64,000 nt of DNA from assembly GCF_039962255.1 (NCBI RefSeq), contig NZ_JAMPKY010000001.1:62001-126000 (forward strand). The letters are read 5' to 3'. Under the pieces are notes generated by a model. It worked only from the letters and a program-made list of their open reading frames with translations. It was not told the DNA's origin and made no database searches. Made by a program: the position numbers and the translations under genes. Source of the stretch: Leptolyngbya subtilissima AS-A7 (GTDB taxonomy: Bacteria; Cyanobacteriota; Cyanobacteriia; Phormidesmidales; Phormidesmidaceae). Shown here piece after piece: positions 51,046 to 61,621 of this stretch (its first letter is position 1; every line of letters begins with the position of its first letter).

Positions 51046-53561
51046 TTCAGTCCGGCCTGGGCCTGGACGTATTCCTTCAGTTCAATCTGCACGGGCTTGA
51101 CGTGCCAAATCTGCTTGCAGTATTCGCGGATGGAGCGATCGCTCGAAAATTTGCCCATGCGCACGGCGTTAATAATTGACATGCGCGACCAGTTTTCTTG
51201 GTCTTGGTAGGCGGCGCTAGCTCGGTCTTGGGCGTCGATATAGGGCTGGTAGTCGGCCAGCAGCAGGTAGGGGTCGTGGAGGAGCAGGTTGTCGATCAGG
51301 GGCTTGAACAGCTCGCTGTCGCCCTTGGCGAAGTAGCCGCAGTTGATCAGATCAATCACTCCCTTCAGTTGAGGGTTGCTGTTGTAATAGTCCCAGGGGT
51401 TGTAGCCACGGGCTTTGAGGGCCATGACTTCTTCGGTGACCAGGCCAAAGAGAAAGAAGTTTTCGTCACCGACTAGCTCGCGAATTTCGACGTTCGCCCC
51501 GTCTAGTGTGCCGATGGTGAGAGCACCGTTCATGGAAAACTTCATGTTGCCGGTGCCGGAGGCTTCTTTGCCGGCGGTAGAAATTTGCTCGGATAAGTCC
51601 GCGGCGGGGTAGACCCGCTGGCCTAGGCTGACGTTGTAGTCGGGCAAAAAGATGACCTTGAGGCGATCGCCGATCGCGGCGTCATGGTTCACCACATCGC
51701 CGACAGCGGTGATGAACTTGATCATCAGCTTGGCCATGCGATAGCCGGGGGCTGCCTTGCCGCCAAAAATAAAGGTGCGGGGGGTGATATCCAAATTAGG
51801 ATTTTGCCTCAGCCGGTCGTAGAGGGTGATGATGTGCAGCACGTTGAGGTGCTGGCGCTTGTACTCATGGATGCGCTTCACCTGCACGTCGAACAGCGAA
51901 TCAGGACTCACCGTAATGCCGGTGCGCGTTTGGATGTAGGTGGCCAGATCTTGCTTGATGTCGCGCTTGATCTGCCGCCAGTGTTGGCGAAAGTCGGGGT
52001 CGTCGGCGTAGCCTTCCAGCGATCGCAGTCTTTCCATATCCTGTAGCCAGCCGTCCCCCACTTTCTCGGTGTAGAGAGCCGCCAAGCGGGGGTTGGCTAG
52101 GGCAAGCCAGCGGCGAGGGGTGACGCCGTTGGTGATGTTGCGAATTTTGCCGGGAAACATCTCGTGGAAATCTTTGAGAATGGTCTGCTTGACCAGCTCG
52201 CTGTGCAGCTCGGCTACGCCGTTGATGGCATGGCTGCCCAAGCTGGCCAAGTTGGCCATGCGCACGTAGCGCTCTCCCGACTCATCGATCAGCGACAGGC
52301 TAGAGAGTTTGGCCGAGTCGTTGAGATACTGCACCCGCACCTGATCCATAAACCGGTGATTGATCTCAAAAACAATCTCCAGGTGCCGGGGCAGCAGGCC
52401 GCCAAAGAGAGACAGTGACCACCGCTCTAGGGCTTCGGGCAGCAGGGTGTGGTTGGTGTAGGCGAAGGTGTTTTGGGTGACTTCCCAAGCCGTTTCCCAC
52501 TCGATGCCGTGCTCGTCGATCAGCAGGCGCATGAGTTCGGCGACGCCGACGGCGGGGTGGGTGTCGTTGAGCTGGGCCGCAAACTTCTCGTGGAAACTGT
52601 CGAGCTGCCGGCCCGAAGTGAGATGAATGCGAATCATATCCTGCAGGGCGCAGGAGACAAAGAAAAACTGCTGCTCTAGGCGCAGCTGTTTGCCTTCGAT
52701 TTGCTCGTCATTGGGGTAGAGCACCTTAGAGATATTCTCGGAGGTGACTTTGCTGTTGACCGCGCCGTAGTAGTTGCCAACGTTGAATGACTGAAAATCG
52801 AAGGACTCCACCGCTTCGGCTTTCCACAGGCGCAGGGTGTTGACAGTGTTGACCCGATAGCCGGGAATCGGCGTGTCGTAGGGAATGCCCTTCACCTGCT
52901 TAGCGGGAATCCAGCGCTTGCGGAAGCGGCCATCGGAGTCGGTGTAGCCCTCGGTGTGGCCGCCAAACCCCACGGTGACGGCCTCTTGGGGGTGGGCGAT
53001 CTCCCAGGGGTTGCCGTGCTGAAGCCACTTGTCGGTGATTTCGACCTGCCAGCCGTCGCGAATTTCTTGGTCAAAAATGCCGAACTCGTAGCGAATCCCG
53101 TAGCCAATCGCTGGGATTTGCAGGCTAGAGAGGGATTCCATATAGCAGGCGGCGAGGCGACCCAGGCCGCCGTTGCCTAAGCCGGGCTCTTCTTCCTGGG
53201 CCATCAGATCGTTGAGGTCGAGACCCGATTCTTGTAGCGCCTGCCTAACCGGCTCTTCGATGCCGAGGTTGAGCAAGTTGCGGCCCAGATGCGGCCCCAG
53301 GAGAAATTCTGCTGACAGGTAGGTGACCAGCCGCACCTCCGAGCGCAGGTAGTTGCGGGTGGAATTGAGCCAGCGCTGCATCATGCGATCGCGCACCATG
53401 TAGGCCAGCGCCAGGTAAAAGTCGTTCTTGCTGGCCACCTCGGGCCACTTGCCCTGGATGTAAAACAAGTGATCGGCCAGGGCCCGGCGCAGGGTTTCAA
53501 CGCTAATGCCAGTGCGATCGTCTTCGACATCGACGGTGGGGCAATTCATGAATGCTGTCAT
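51039..53561 (-). CDS. glgP: Glycogen/alpha-glucan phosphorylase
   Basis: PLP enzyme releasing glucose-1-phosphate from glycogen. 840 aa with typical landmarks: ACYMESLSSLQIPAIGYGIRYEFGIF, AAQLNDTHPAVGVAELMRLL, ITNGVTPRRWLALANPRL, and the PLP-lysine segment GKEASGTGNMKFSMNGALTIGTLDGANVEI near residue 690. ATG 53561. In cyanobacteria it supplies sugar in the dark. Next in the pathway is Pgm, encoded directly upstream. Confidence 0.97.
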   Translation of the reverse strand: MTAFMNCPTVDVEDDRTGISVETLRRALADHLFYIQGKWPEVASKNDFYLALAYMVRDRMMQRWLNSTRNYLRSEVRLVTYLSAEFLLGPHLGRNLLNLGIEEPVRQALQESGLDLNDLMAQEEEPGLGNGGLGRLAACYMESLSSLQIPAIGYGIRYEFGIFDQEIRDGWQVEITDKWLQHGNPWEIAHPQEAVTVGFGGHTEGYTDSDGRFRKRWIPAKQVKGIPYDTPIPGYRVNTVNTLRLWKAEAVESFDFQSFNVGNYYGAVNSKVTSENISKVLYPNDEQIEGKQLRLEQQFFFVSCALQDMIRIHLTSGRQLDSFHEKFAAQLNDTHPAVGVAELMRLLIDEHGIEWETAWEVTQNTFAYTNHTLLPEALERWSLSLFGGLLPRHLEIVFEINHRFMDQVRVQYLNDSAKLSSLSLIDESGERYVRMANLASLGSHAINGVAELHSELVKQTILKDFHEMFPGKIRNITNGVTPRRWLALANPRLAALYTEKVGDGWLQDMERLRSLEGYADDPDFRQHWRQIKRDIKQDLATYIQTRTGITVSPDSLFDVQVKRIHEYKRQHLNVLHIITLYDRLRQNPNLDITPRTFIFGGKAAPGYRMAKLMIKFITAVGDVVNHDAAIGDRLKVIFLPDYNVSLGQRVYPAADLSEQISTAGKEASGTGNMKFSMNGALTIGTLDGANVEIRELVGDENFFLFGLVTEEVMALKARGYNPWDYYNSNPQLKGVIDLINCGYFAKGDSELFKPLIDNLLLHDPYLLLADYQPYIDAQDRASAAYQDQENWSRMSIINAVRMGKFSSDRSIREYCKQIWHVKPVQIELKEYVQAQAGLNV

Positions 53562-53603
53562 CGCGGGGGCTCTTTGAACAACAGAGGGGGGGAAGTGGTG
53601 AAG

Positions 53604-53684
53604 GGAAGAGTTTTGAGTTCTTAGTTTTGAGTTTTGAATTGCTGCCTAAATTCAAAACTCAAAACTCAACATTCAAAACTCTCC
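53604..53684. repeat. Intergenic foldback element c (A/T type)
   Basis: Left arm 53608-53640 repeats GTTTTGA units; right arm 53649-53681 is the complement (TCAAAAC units). Sits between pgm and glgP on the minus strand. Each arm is a short degenerate tandem of 7-mers. Confidence 0.7.
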
Positions 53685-53690
53685 AGTCTT

Positions 53691-55376
<1,686 letters not shown>

Positions 55377-55508
55377 CTAGCTAACTCTGAAGGATAAATC
55401 CCTCTCTAACTTATGGGGTAAATCGTAAGCCTTAGTTAAGGGATGGGGTTCAGGAATTGGCCCCTGCCGAGCTGTAGCAGCTCTAAAGCCCCCTCGTTTG
55501 TTGCATCT

Positions 55509-56495
55509 ATGACTGCTCAACAACTGACCTCAATTCAGTCGCGCCCCAGCACAAGTCACGCCGATTTGCCCGCGATCGCCGCTTTTTACGAGATCTGTGA
55601 ACAAGTTGACCAGCTCGACAACACCCCCACCCTCGCCGACCTCCAGCGCCGCCTCGACTACCCGCCCCCCGGCGGCACTCACCATCGCCAGCTCTGGGAA
55701 ACCCCGAAGGGCGAGCTGGTGGGTCTGGTTGCCCTGTGGATCGACGACCCTGCTGATGTGGCCACCGATGCGCTAGAGGGTTGGGCGGGCATCTTTGTGC
55801 ATCCCGACTGGCGCGGTGCTCACCTAGAAGCTGAACTGCTGAGCTGGGCCGAGCAGCAGGTGCGAGAGCAGGCCGCCGTTGCCCAGCGCTCCGCTAAGCT
55901 CTATGCCGGGACCAGAGCCGATGCTACCTACTACCGAGCTATCTACGAGACGCCGGGTTACGAGATGATTCGCCGGTTTCACACCATGGTGCGATCGCTG
56001 CTCAACCCCATCCCTCAGCCCCAGTTTCCTGAGGGCTTTACTTCTCGCCCAACCAACGCTGACGAAGCCGTTGCCTGGGTGGAGATGTTTAACGAAAGCT
56101 TTGTCGATCACTGGCACTTTACGCCGATGACGCTGAAGGACCGCCAGTTTCGCCTCACCTACCCCACCTACCAACCCGAATTTGACTGGGTGGCCGTTGC
56201 CTCCGATGGCACCCTGGCCGGGTTCTGCGGCGGTGCCATTGACCATGAGGAAAACACCCTGAAAAACCGCAAAGAAGGGTGGATCAACATTCTGGGTACC
56301 CGAAGAGGCTACCGCCGCCAGGGACTGGCGCGGGCTATGCTGCTGCAAGGGCTGCATCAGCTTCAGGCAGCGGGGATGGAAACAGCTCTGCTAGGGGTAG
56401 ATACTCAGAACCCCAACCAGGCTATGGGGCTTTACGAATCCGTAGGATTCACCATCAAAGAAACTTACCTGACCTACCAAAAGTCTCTCGGATGA
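55509..56495 (+). CDS. Double GNAT acetyltransferase (MshD-like layout)
   Basis: 328 aa from ATG 55509. Two tandem GNAT folds: the N-domain has ALEGWAGIFVHPDWRGAHLEAELLSWAEQQ, the C-domain has the better acetyl-CoA motif ILGTRRGYRRQGLARAMLLQGLHQLQAAGMETALLGVDTQNPNQAMGLYESVGF. This two-domain architecture recalls mycothiol synthase, but cyanobacteria do not make mycothiol, so the substrate is unknown. Divergent from pgm. Confidence 0.88.
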   Translation: MTAQQLTSIQSRPSTSHADLPAIAAFYEICEQVDQLDNTPTLADLQRRLDYPPPGGTHHRQLWETPKGELVGLVALWIDDPADVATDALEGWAGIFVHPDWRGAHLEAELLSWAEQQVREQAAVAQRSAKLYAGTRADATYYRAIYETPGYEMIRRFHTMVRSLLNPIPQPQFPEGFTSRPTNADEAVAWVEMFNESFVDHWHFTPMTLKDRQFRLTYPTYQPEFDWVAVASDGTLAGFCGGAIDHEENTLKNRKEGWINILGTRRGYRRQGLARAMLLQGLHQLQAAGMETALLGVDTQNPNQAMGLYESVGFTIKETYLTYQKSLG

Positions 56496-56521
56496 GAGCC
56501 CCAGTTGCTGGCCCATAAAAG

Positions 56522-57175
56522 CTACCGCTTTGACACGGCTTTGGATGCTGTAACATACCAGCGCCAGGGCAGGTCGGCTCCCTGGGTCAGGCCAATGCGG
56601 GTGGTTTGGGTGAAGTCGATCTCCCCCGCCTCAAGCCGCTGCTGCCAGTCAATATCCCGATGCTCTAGCCAGAGACCAGAGGCCGGGGTCAGGGGCAGGT
56701 CGGTGAGGGTGCGATTAATATCCAGCAAGAGGCAGAGCTTGCCAGGGCCAGCCCCCCAGCGAGCGGGTTTTTCGACCCGGTACCCTGCTAGCCAGGGGGG
56801 AATGGTGTCGAGTTCGACGGCACGAATCAGCACGGCGCTGGGGATGCGATCGCGATCGGTGATCACGTTAAAGCAGTGGTAAATGCCGTAGATCAGATAC
56901 ACGTAGCTGTAGCCCGGCGGGCCAAACATCACCCTATTGCGGACTGTTTCGCGGCGGTAGGCGTGACAGGCCGGGTCGCCCTCGGTATAGGCCTCGGTTT
57001 CGACAATGGTGGCGCTGAGCTGGCGACCGTCGGCCCACCGCCGCACTAGCCTACAGCCCAACAGGTCTGGTGCCACTTCTAAAGACGATCGTCCCAGCCA
57101 ATCTGGGGTAATGGGCGCAGGCTGATTACAAAGCTTTATGTTGTCCTCTGAGGCAGGCTTGTTAAGATGACTCAA
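56522..57175 (-). CDS. 3-methyladenine DNA glycosylase (AAG/MPG family)
   Basis: Base-excision repair enzyme for alkylated purines. Family motifs: LGCRLVRRWADGRQLSATIVETEAYTEGDPACHAYRRET (with the catalytic glutamate), VMFGPPGYSYVYLIYGIYHCFNVIT and GPGKLCLLLDI. The frame is open to 57325, but that stretch collides with the divergent small ORF. A TTG at 57175 with GGAG eight bases upstream gives 217 aa, the normal length, so I use it. Confidence 0.92.
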   Translation of the reverse strand: MSHLNKPASEDNIKLCNQPAPITPDWLGRSSLEVAPDLLGCRLVRRWADGRQLSATIVETEAYTEGDPACHAYRRETVRNRVMFGPPGYSYVYLIYGIYHCFNVITDRDRIPSAVLIRAVELDTIPPWLAGYRVEKPARWGAGPGKLCLLLDINRTLTDLPLTPASGLWLEHRDIDWQQRLEAGEIDFTQTTRIGLTQGADLPWRWYVTASKAVSKR

Positions 57176-57223
57176 AACCAAAGCTCCGATAATACCGACC
57201 TTTCTATCATCCCTACTGCTCCT

Positions 57224-57346
57224 ATGGATATCAAACTTGTACTGGCTGTGCTCACCGGGTTGTTTGTGGTTGCCACCCTCTTCTTTGGCACTAAAAACGG
57301 CTTCTACGACACTGACGACTACCACGGCAACGGTTCAGCTCACTAG
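57224..57346 (+). CDS. 40-aa single-TM small protein (Psb35-like?)
   Basis: Reads MDIKLVLAVLTGLFVVATLF then FGTKNGFYDTDDYHGNGSAH. One N-terminal TM helix (residues 4-22) and a polar aromatic C-terminus ending NGSAH. From memory it resembles the small cyanobacterial photosystem-associated family that includes Psb35; I cannot confirm this. No SD, common for cyanobacteria. It lies between the divergent glycosylase gene and the beta-CASP gene, which starts 65 bp later, and could be co-transcribed with the latter. Confidence 0.6.
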   Translation: MDIKLVLAVLTGLFVVATLFFGTKNGFYDTDDYHGNGSAH

Positions 57347-57411
57347 GCTCACTCAGCATATTGGCCTGTTCATTGGCTTTGCTGTGCCGCCGTTAGGGTG
57401 TTCGCCGTTCC

Positions 57412-59148
57412 GTGAGTAATCTGGTCTGCTTTCCGTTTGGTGCGGGTCACGGCCAAGAAGGGCTGTGCCTAGAGCTGCGCATGGGGCCACGTCGCATCGT
57501 GCTCGACTGCGGCCTGCGGGATCTGTCGGTTTTAATGGCGGCGGGCGATGTTGGAACCGATACTCCTGAGCCGGTTTCCAAACGCTCTGCGAATCGCATC
57601 GCCTCCGCCGACCTGCTCTTTTGTAGCCACGCCCACAGCGACCACGCTCGCGGTGTTTGGGCGTTTAGCCAGGCCTTCCCCCAGGTGCCCATCTACGGCA
57701 GCGAGGTGACCGCCCAGCTGTTACCCCTCAACTGGCTGGGCGCAGAGGTGCCGCCCCACCTCTGCCAGGCGCTGCCCTGGCAGACACCTATCAGCTTGGC
57801 CGATGATCTGACGGTTCAAATTTGGCCCGCCGGGCATTTGCCAGGAGCCGCCTGTGCCCTGTTCACTTACCATGCGCCCCAACGCCCCTACACGGTGTTT
57901 TTCACGGGCGATTTTTTTATGTCCAATTCGCGCCTGGTGGATGGTCTGCCCCTAGAGGCGCTGCGAGGCCTCAAGCCAGATGTGCTGATCATCGAAGGTA
58001 GCTCTGGGTCGGCCCGCCATCCCCACCGCCGCCAGCAGGAGAATTTGCTGGCCAGCACGCTCCATGGCCTAGTGCAGCAGGGGCGATCGGTGCTGCTGCC
58101 CACGCCAACCCTAGGCATTGGCCAGGAGCTGGTGATGCTGTTGCGCAGCCATTACCAATTCACTGGCCAAGATATTACTGTCTGGGTCGATGAAACGGTG
58201 GCGGCAGGCTGTGACCTCTACTTGGAGCTGATGCCTGCCTTCCCCAGCAGCGTGCAGAATTTTGCCCGTCACCAGCCGCTATTTTGGGATGAGCGCATTT
58301 TGCCTCGCGTGCGCCGCTTAGGCACAGACGGTCACCCCCAGGGCGATTCTTCCGGTGCCCCCTGCATTGTGATCGCCCACCGTGAAGTCGATCTCAGCGA
58401 CTACTGCCTCGCCTCGGCCCAGCCCTGGACCGTGCTGCTACCCGACTCGTTTGCCACCGCCATTGCCGATACGGTGCTAGGCACGCCCGCTACCGAGGCT
58501 GGGGCCGCTCTGGGCTGGCTGCAAACCCTGGCCGCCGAGCTAGAGTCGGAGCGGGTGCAGCTCGACACCTACCAGCTCACCACCCACAGCGATCGCGTCG
58601 GCACCACCCAGCTGATCCACAATCTGCGGCCTCAGCACGTGGCCTTTGTCCACGGCAATCCCACCCACCTCGCTGATCTGGCTGGGTTAGAAGAACTGCA
58701 AACCCGCTACCAGCTGCACCTGCCCTCCGCTGGCAAGGAAGTGGAGTTTCCCATCGGCGATCGCTTTATTCAGCCGGCCGCCCCCGACCCGGTCTTCGAA
58801 GGCGAAATTACCCAGGTTGATGACAGCGTATTGCTGCTGCTACCCGAAGACCTCACCACCGACCCCCGCTGGACGGCCTTAGCCGATACCGGCCTGGTCC
58901 AAGCCCGCTGGCAGGGCAACGATTTAGTGATCAAAGGGCTAACCCAACGCGACCTGCTGCGCACCGTAACGGGTGGGGAGACTCCCTGGCAACCGCCCAG
59001 CTGTCAAACCTGTCGCTTTCAGCGAGAAGGTCGCTGCCACGGCGGCGATTCTCCCCTGTACGGGCTGCAGGTGAGCCCCGATGGGGTGTGCCCTGCCTTT
59101 GAGGCGCGTCCAACTCGACCAGAACGGGATGATGAGGCGATGGCTTAA
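57412..59148 (+). CDS. Beta-CASP-like metallo-beta-lactamase-fold hydrolase with Cys4 tail
   Basis: 578 aa, GTG start. The MBL domain has LVCFPFGAGHGQEG, LDCGLRD, the metal motif SHAHSDHARG (HxHxDH), WPAGHLPGAACALF and FFTGDFF. A beta-CASP-like insert follows (IIEGSSGSARHPHRRQQENLL, VLLPTPTLGIGQELVMLL), then VAFVHGNPTHL. The last 55 residues hold four cysteines in SCQTCRFQREGRCHGG and DGVCPAF, perhaps a zinc or Fe-S site. It is likely an RNA nuclease related to the CPSF73/RNase J group (family knowledge); target unknown. Confidence 0.88.
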   Translation: MSNLVCFPFGAGHGQEGLCLELRMGPRRIVLDCGLRDLSVLMAAGDVGTDTPEPVSKRSANRIASADLLFCSHAHSDHARGVWAFSQAFPQVPIYGSEVTAQLLPLNWLGAEVPPHLCQALPWQTPISLADDLTVQIWPAGHLPGAACALFTYHAPQRPYTVFFTGDFFMSNSRLVDGLPLEALRGLKPDVLIIEGSSGSARHPHRRQQENLLASTLHGLVQQGRSVLLPTPTLGIGQELVMLLRSHYQFTGQDITVWVDETVAAGCDLYLELMPAFPSSVQNFARHQPLFWDERILPRVRRLGTDGHPQGDSSGAPCIVIAHREVDLSDYCLASAQPWTVLLPDSFATAIADTVLGTPATEAGAALGWLQTLAAELESERVQLDTYQLTTHSDRVGTTQLIHNLRPQHVAFVHGNPTHLADLAGLEELQTRYQLHLPSAGKEVEFPIGDRFIQPAAPDPVFEGEITQVDDSVLLLLPEDLTTDPRWTALADTGLVQARWQGNDLVIKGLTQRDLLRTVTGGETPWQPPSCQTCRFQREGRCHGGDSPLYGLQVSPDGVCPAFEARPTRPERDDEAMA

Positions 59149-59250
59149 GGGGGAGTGGAGAGTGGGGAGTAGGAGAGTGGAGGAGCAGTGAATTCAAACC
59201 TCATTACCCCATCACCCCTTTACTCCCTTACCCCATCACCCCATCACTCC
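59149..59250. repeat. Intergenic foldback element d (G/C-rich)
   Basis: Left arm 59149-59190 is G-rich (GTGGAGAGTGGGGAGTAGG units); right arm 59200-59250 is C-rich (ACCCCATCACCCC units) and ends just before the ATG of the DUF296 gene, in the place of its ribosome-binding site. Confidence 0.7.
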
Positions 59251-59251
59251 T

Positions 59252-59650
59252 ATGCAAACCTACTGCCTACGCCTTACCCCAGGCCAAGATCTCAAGCAAG
59301 AGCTACAAGCCTTTGCCCAGGCTCAAGCGCTGGAAGCTGGGATAATTCTCACAGCGTTGGGCAGTTTTACCCAGGCATCGCTGCGGTTTGCAGCTGCCCC
59401 AGAGGCTACGCTAATCGAAGGCCCGCTGGAGCTGATTTCCCTCAGCGGGACGCTGTCGCGGCACGGCATGCATTTGCACGGAGCAGTGGCCGATGCCCAG
59501 GGTCGAGTCTATGGTGGGCACATCATGCCGGGCTGCTTGATTCGCACGACGGCGGAAATCGCGATCGCCAACCTGCCCCACCTGCGCCTGCACCGGCAGC
59601 CCGATTCGGTCACAGGCTACCTAGAGCTGGTAGTAGAAGCCCTTCCTTAA
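59252..59650 (+). CDS. PPC/DUF296 domain protein
   Basis: 132 aa covering the whole PPC (DUF296) domain: YCLRLTPGQDLKQELQAFAQAQALEAGIILTALGSFTQASLRFA, SLSGTLSRHGMHLHGAVADAQGRVYGGHIMPGCLIRTTAEI. In plants this domain sits in AT-hook proteins; bacterial versions are stand-alone trimers of unknown role. The HxHxxxAD...GG(H) residues may form a metal site as in bacterial structures. Confidence 0.92.
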   Translation: MQTYCLRLTPGQDLKQELQAFAQAQALEAGIILTALGSFTQASLRFAAAPEATLIEGPLELISLSGTLSRHGMHLHGAVADAQGRVYGGHIMPGCLIRTTAEIAIANLPHLRLHRQPDSVTGYLELVVEALP

Positions 59651-59688
59651 AGCGGGTTCGGCTTACTCTTCAACTTTTGCCGGAGTGC

Positions 59689-60111
59689 TCAGGGCGGATG
59701 CTTACCAAGTGCCGCCAATACCCTGCGAAGATTTACAATACCCTCTCGATTGAGCGCCAGTTTGTCTACGGTCGCTCTGCCAGTGGGTGTGATGCCCAGC
59801 ATAAGGGTCAAATCTTGGCTCCAAACAAAATGCTCTTGCCGCTGGTGCTGGCGCGGATTGTAGAGCGGGACTATGTAGCCTGTCACAGGGTCATAGGCTT
59901 GAGTCTGAACGTACTTGCGGTTGTTGCAGCCCTGGCAGGCCAACGCTAAATTTCCTAAACTGTCATCACCGCCCTTTGAGCGAGGAATGATGTGCTCAAT
60001 GGAGAAGGGGTCGGGAGAATATTTGACCTGACAAAGACAGTACTCGCAACACCCGGAAGCCCGCCGTGCAACGGCTTGTTTTTGTGACGAACTTAGGGAT
60101 GGCTTAGCCAT
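59689..60111 (-). CDS. HNH endonuclease
   Basis: 140 aa from ATG 60111. Zinc/HNH module: CEYCLCQVKYSPDPFSIEHIIPRSKGGDDSLGNLALACQGCNNRKY, with the two CxxC pairs, the IEHI histidine and the N..L/CN..K pattern intact. Its ATG overlaps the upstream gene by 8 bp (ATGGCTAA), so translation is coupled. Not near phage or restriction genes. Likely an active nuclease; target unknown. Confidence 0.93.
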   Translation of the reverse strand: MAKPSLSSSQKQAVARRASGCCEYCLCQVKYSPDPFSIEHIIPRSKGGDDSLGNLALACQGCNNRKYVQTQAYDPVTGYIVPLYNPRQHQRQEHFVWSQDLTLMLGITPTGRATVDKLALNREGIVNLRRVLAALGKHPP

Positions 60112-60514
60112 GAACAATGGGCTTGATGCCTAGATCGTCCATGACATTCTCTAAGGATTGCTGCCGTAACGCAGCGAGTTGCGCTAGGGCTTGGATGCGC
60201 TCTACATTGAGGGCTTCGATCCGGTCTGAAATCTCAATCAGTCGATAGTGCTCATCGGCGGTTAAGGTCTCAGCCTGGCGCTTGTCAATCAAGGCATAGT
60301 ACTCATCCCACATTTCGCTGGGGAGGCCAAGATTGATGTACTGAAGTAGATCTGCTTCAGCTGCGGGTAGATGGTTAGTTGCCGTTTGGTTGGCGGATAG
60401 TCGGGTATGCAGGGTTTCTAAAATGTAGTGCTGAGGGTCGAGGCCCTGCTTGGCGGCTTCTGCCCGTAGTTGGATTTCCAGTTCTGGGGAGAGATAAAGG
60501 GTAATTTGAGTCAT
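60104..60514 (-). CDS. RHH-like small protein coupled to HNH endonuclease
   Basis: 136 aa. The N-terminal 40 residues TQITLYLSPELEIQLRAEAAKQGLDPQHYILETLHTRL have the beta-strand plus two-helix pattern of ribbon-helix-helix antitoxin-like proteins. The rest is helical (LPSEMWDEYYALIDKRQAETLTADEHYRLIEISDRIEALN...LAALRQQSLENVMDDLGI). It overlaps the HNH gene by 8 bp. The layout resembles an antitoxin-toxin operon, but no toxicity evidence exists. Confidence 0.75.
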   Translation of the reverse strand: MTQITLYLSPELEIQLRAEAAKQGLDPQHYILETLHTRLSANQTATNHLPAAEADLLQYINLGLPSEMWDEYYALIDKRQAETLTADEHYRLIEISDRIEALNVERIQALAQLAALRQQSLENVMDDLGIKPIVHG

Positions 60515-60649
60515 GGGATCGCCGGCGCTATTTGAGAATCTCTGGGCGTCTCTTGGGCGGTTGCGAGGAAAGCATATTGTCTGTGCAAAAAATCGCTTAA
60601 CCCTATTCTGGCAAGCTTGCCCTCAAAGCGCACTACAACCGATGTTTCG

Positions 60650-61621
60650 CTACTCCTCGACCCGGTAGCCGAAGTCTTCAAGGCGGCTGCGGGATTGTCG
60701 CCATTTGGGCACCACTTTGACAAACAGCTCTAGATACACCTGACCCATCACCAGCTTTTGAATTTGCTGGCGAGCATCAGAGCCGATCACCTTCAGCATG
60801 CTGCCCTTTTTGCCGATCAAAATGCCCTTTTGCGACTCGCGCTCGACGTGGATGGTGGCGAGAATACGGGTGATGTTGGTGTCTTCTTCGACCCGGTCAA
60901 CGGCGATCGCCACCGAGTGGGGCACTTCTTCCCGCGTGTTGAGCAAAATCTGCTCGCGAATCAGCTCGCCCATGATAAATCGCTCGGGCTGGTCGGTGAC
61001 CAAGTTGGGCGGGTAGTAGTAAGGGCCGGGGTCGAGCTGGTCGATCAGCGTGGCGAGCAGGGTGTCGAGGCTGGTTTCGTGCAGGGCCGAGAATTTGACC
61101 AGCGGCCAGCCGTGGGCGTCAGCCATCTGCTGGTAGCTGGCGTCGAGGGGGGCGATCGCCTCCGGCTCCTCCGGCTGCTGGTCAACTTTGTTCATGCCCA
61201 GGATAACTGGGCCGCTGGTGTGGGCTAGCAGTTCGGCGACAAATTGGTCGCCCCGCCCCGCGTCTACGCTGCCATCGACCACAAACAGGGTGGTATCCAC
61301 CGAGTCGATAGCCATGCGGGCGTTTTTGACCAAAATTTTGCCCAGCTCATGGTGGGGCTTGTGGATGCCGGGGGTATCGACAAAAATAATTTGGGCTTGG
61401 TCGTTAGAGAGAATTCCTCGCAGGCGGTTGCGAGTGGTTTGGGCAGTGGGGGAAGTGATGGCTACTTTTTGCCCCACCAAAGCATTCATCAACGTCGATT
61501 TGCCCACGTTGGGCCGGCCCACAATGCCCACAAATCCAGACTTAAACCCCTCCGGCGGGGTGGGGATAGCGTTGTAGCCAATCGGGTCAAAGGTGTCGAC
61601 CATGCTAATAGCCTGTGACAT
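60650..61621 (-). CDS. era: GTPase Era
   Basis: Ribosome-assembly GTPase acting on the 3' end of 16S rRNA. G1 GRPNVGKSTL, G2 TTRNRLRG, G3 DTPGIHKPHHEL, G4 NKVD, then the C-terminal KH domain (RESQKGILIGKKGSMLKVIGSDARQQIQKLV). 323 aa; ATG 61621 has GAGGTGAT six bases upstream and overlaps yjbQ by 17 bp (ATG 61603 is an alternative). Confidence 0.97.
   Translation of the reverse strand: MSQAISMVDTFDPIGYNAIPTPPEGFKSGFVGIVGRPNVGKSTLMNALVGQKVAITSPTAQTTRNRLRGILSNDQAQIIFVDTPGIHKPHHELGKILVKNARMAIDSVDTTLFVVDGSVDAGRGDQFVAELLAHTSGPVILGMNKVDQQPEEPEAIAPLDASYQQMADAHGWPLVKFSALHETSLDTLLATLIDQLDPGPYYYPPNLVTDQPERFIMGELIREQILLNTREEVPHSVAIAVDRVEEDTNITRILATIHVERESQKGILIGKKGSMLKVIGSDARQQIQKLVMGQVYLELFVKVVPKWRQSRSRLEDFGYRVEE

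Noticed and set aside
53604-53684. Foldback c as a CRISPR array
   Set aside because: Units are short degenerate heptamers in two inverted arms without spacers; no cas genes in the window.
59188-59949. 253-aa plus-strand ORF across foldback d, DUF296 and HNH genes
   Set aside because: It spans two recognised genes in other frames or strands; its sequence is low-complexity Ser/Pro/Ala.
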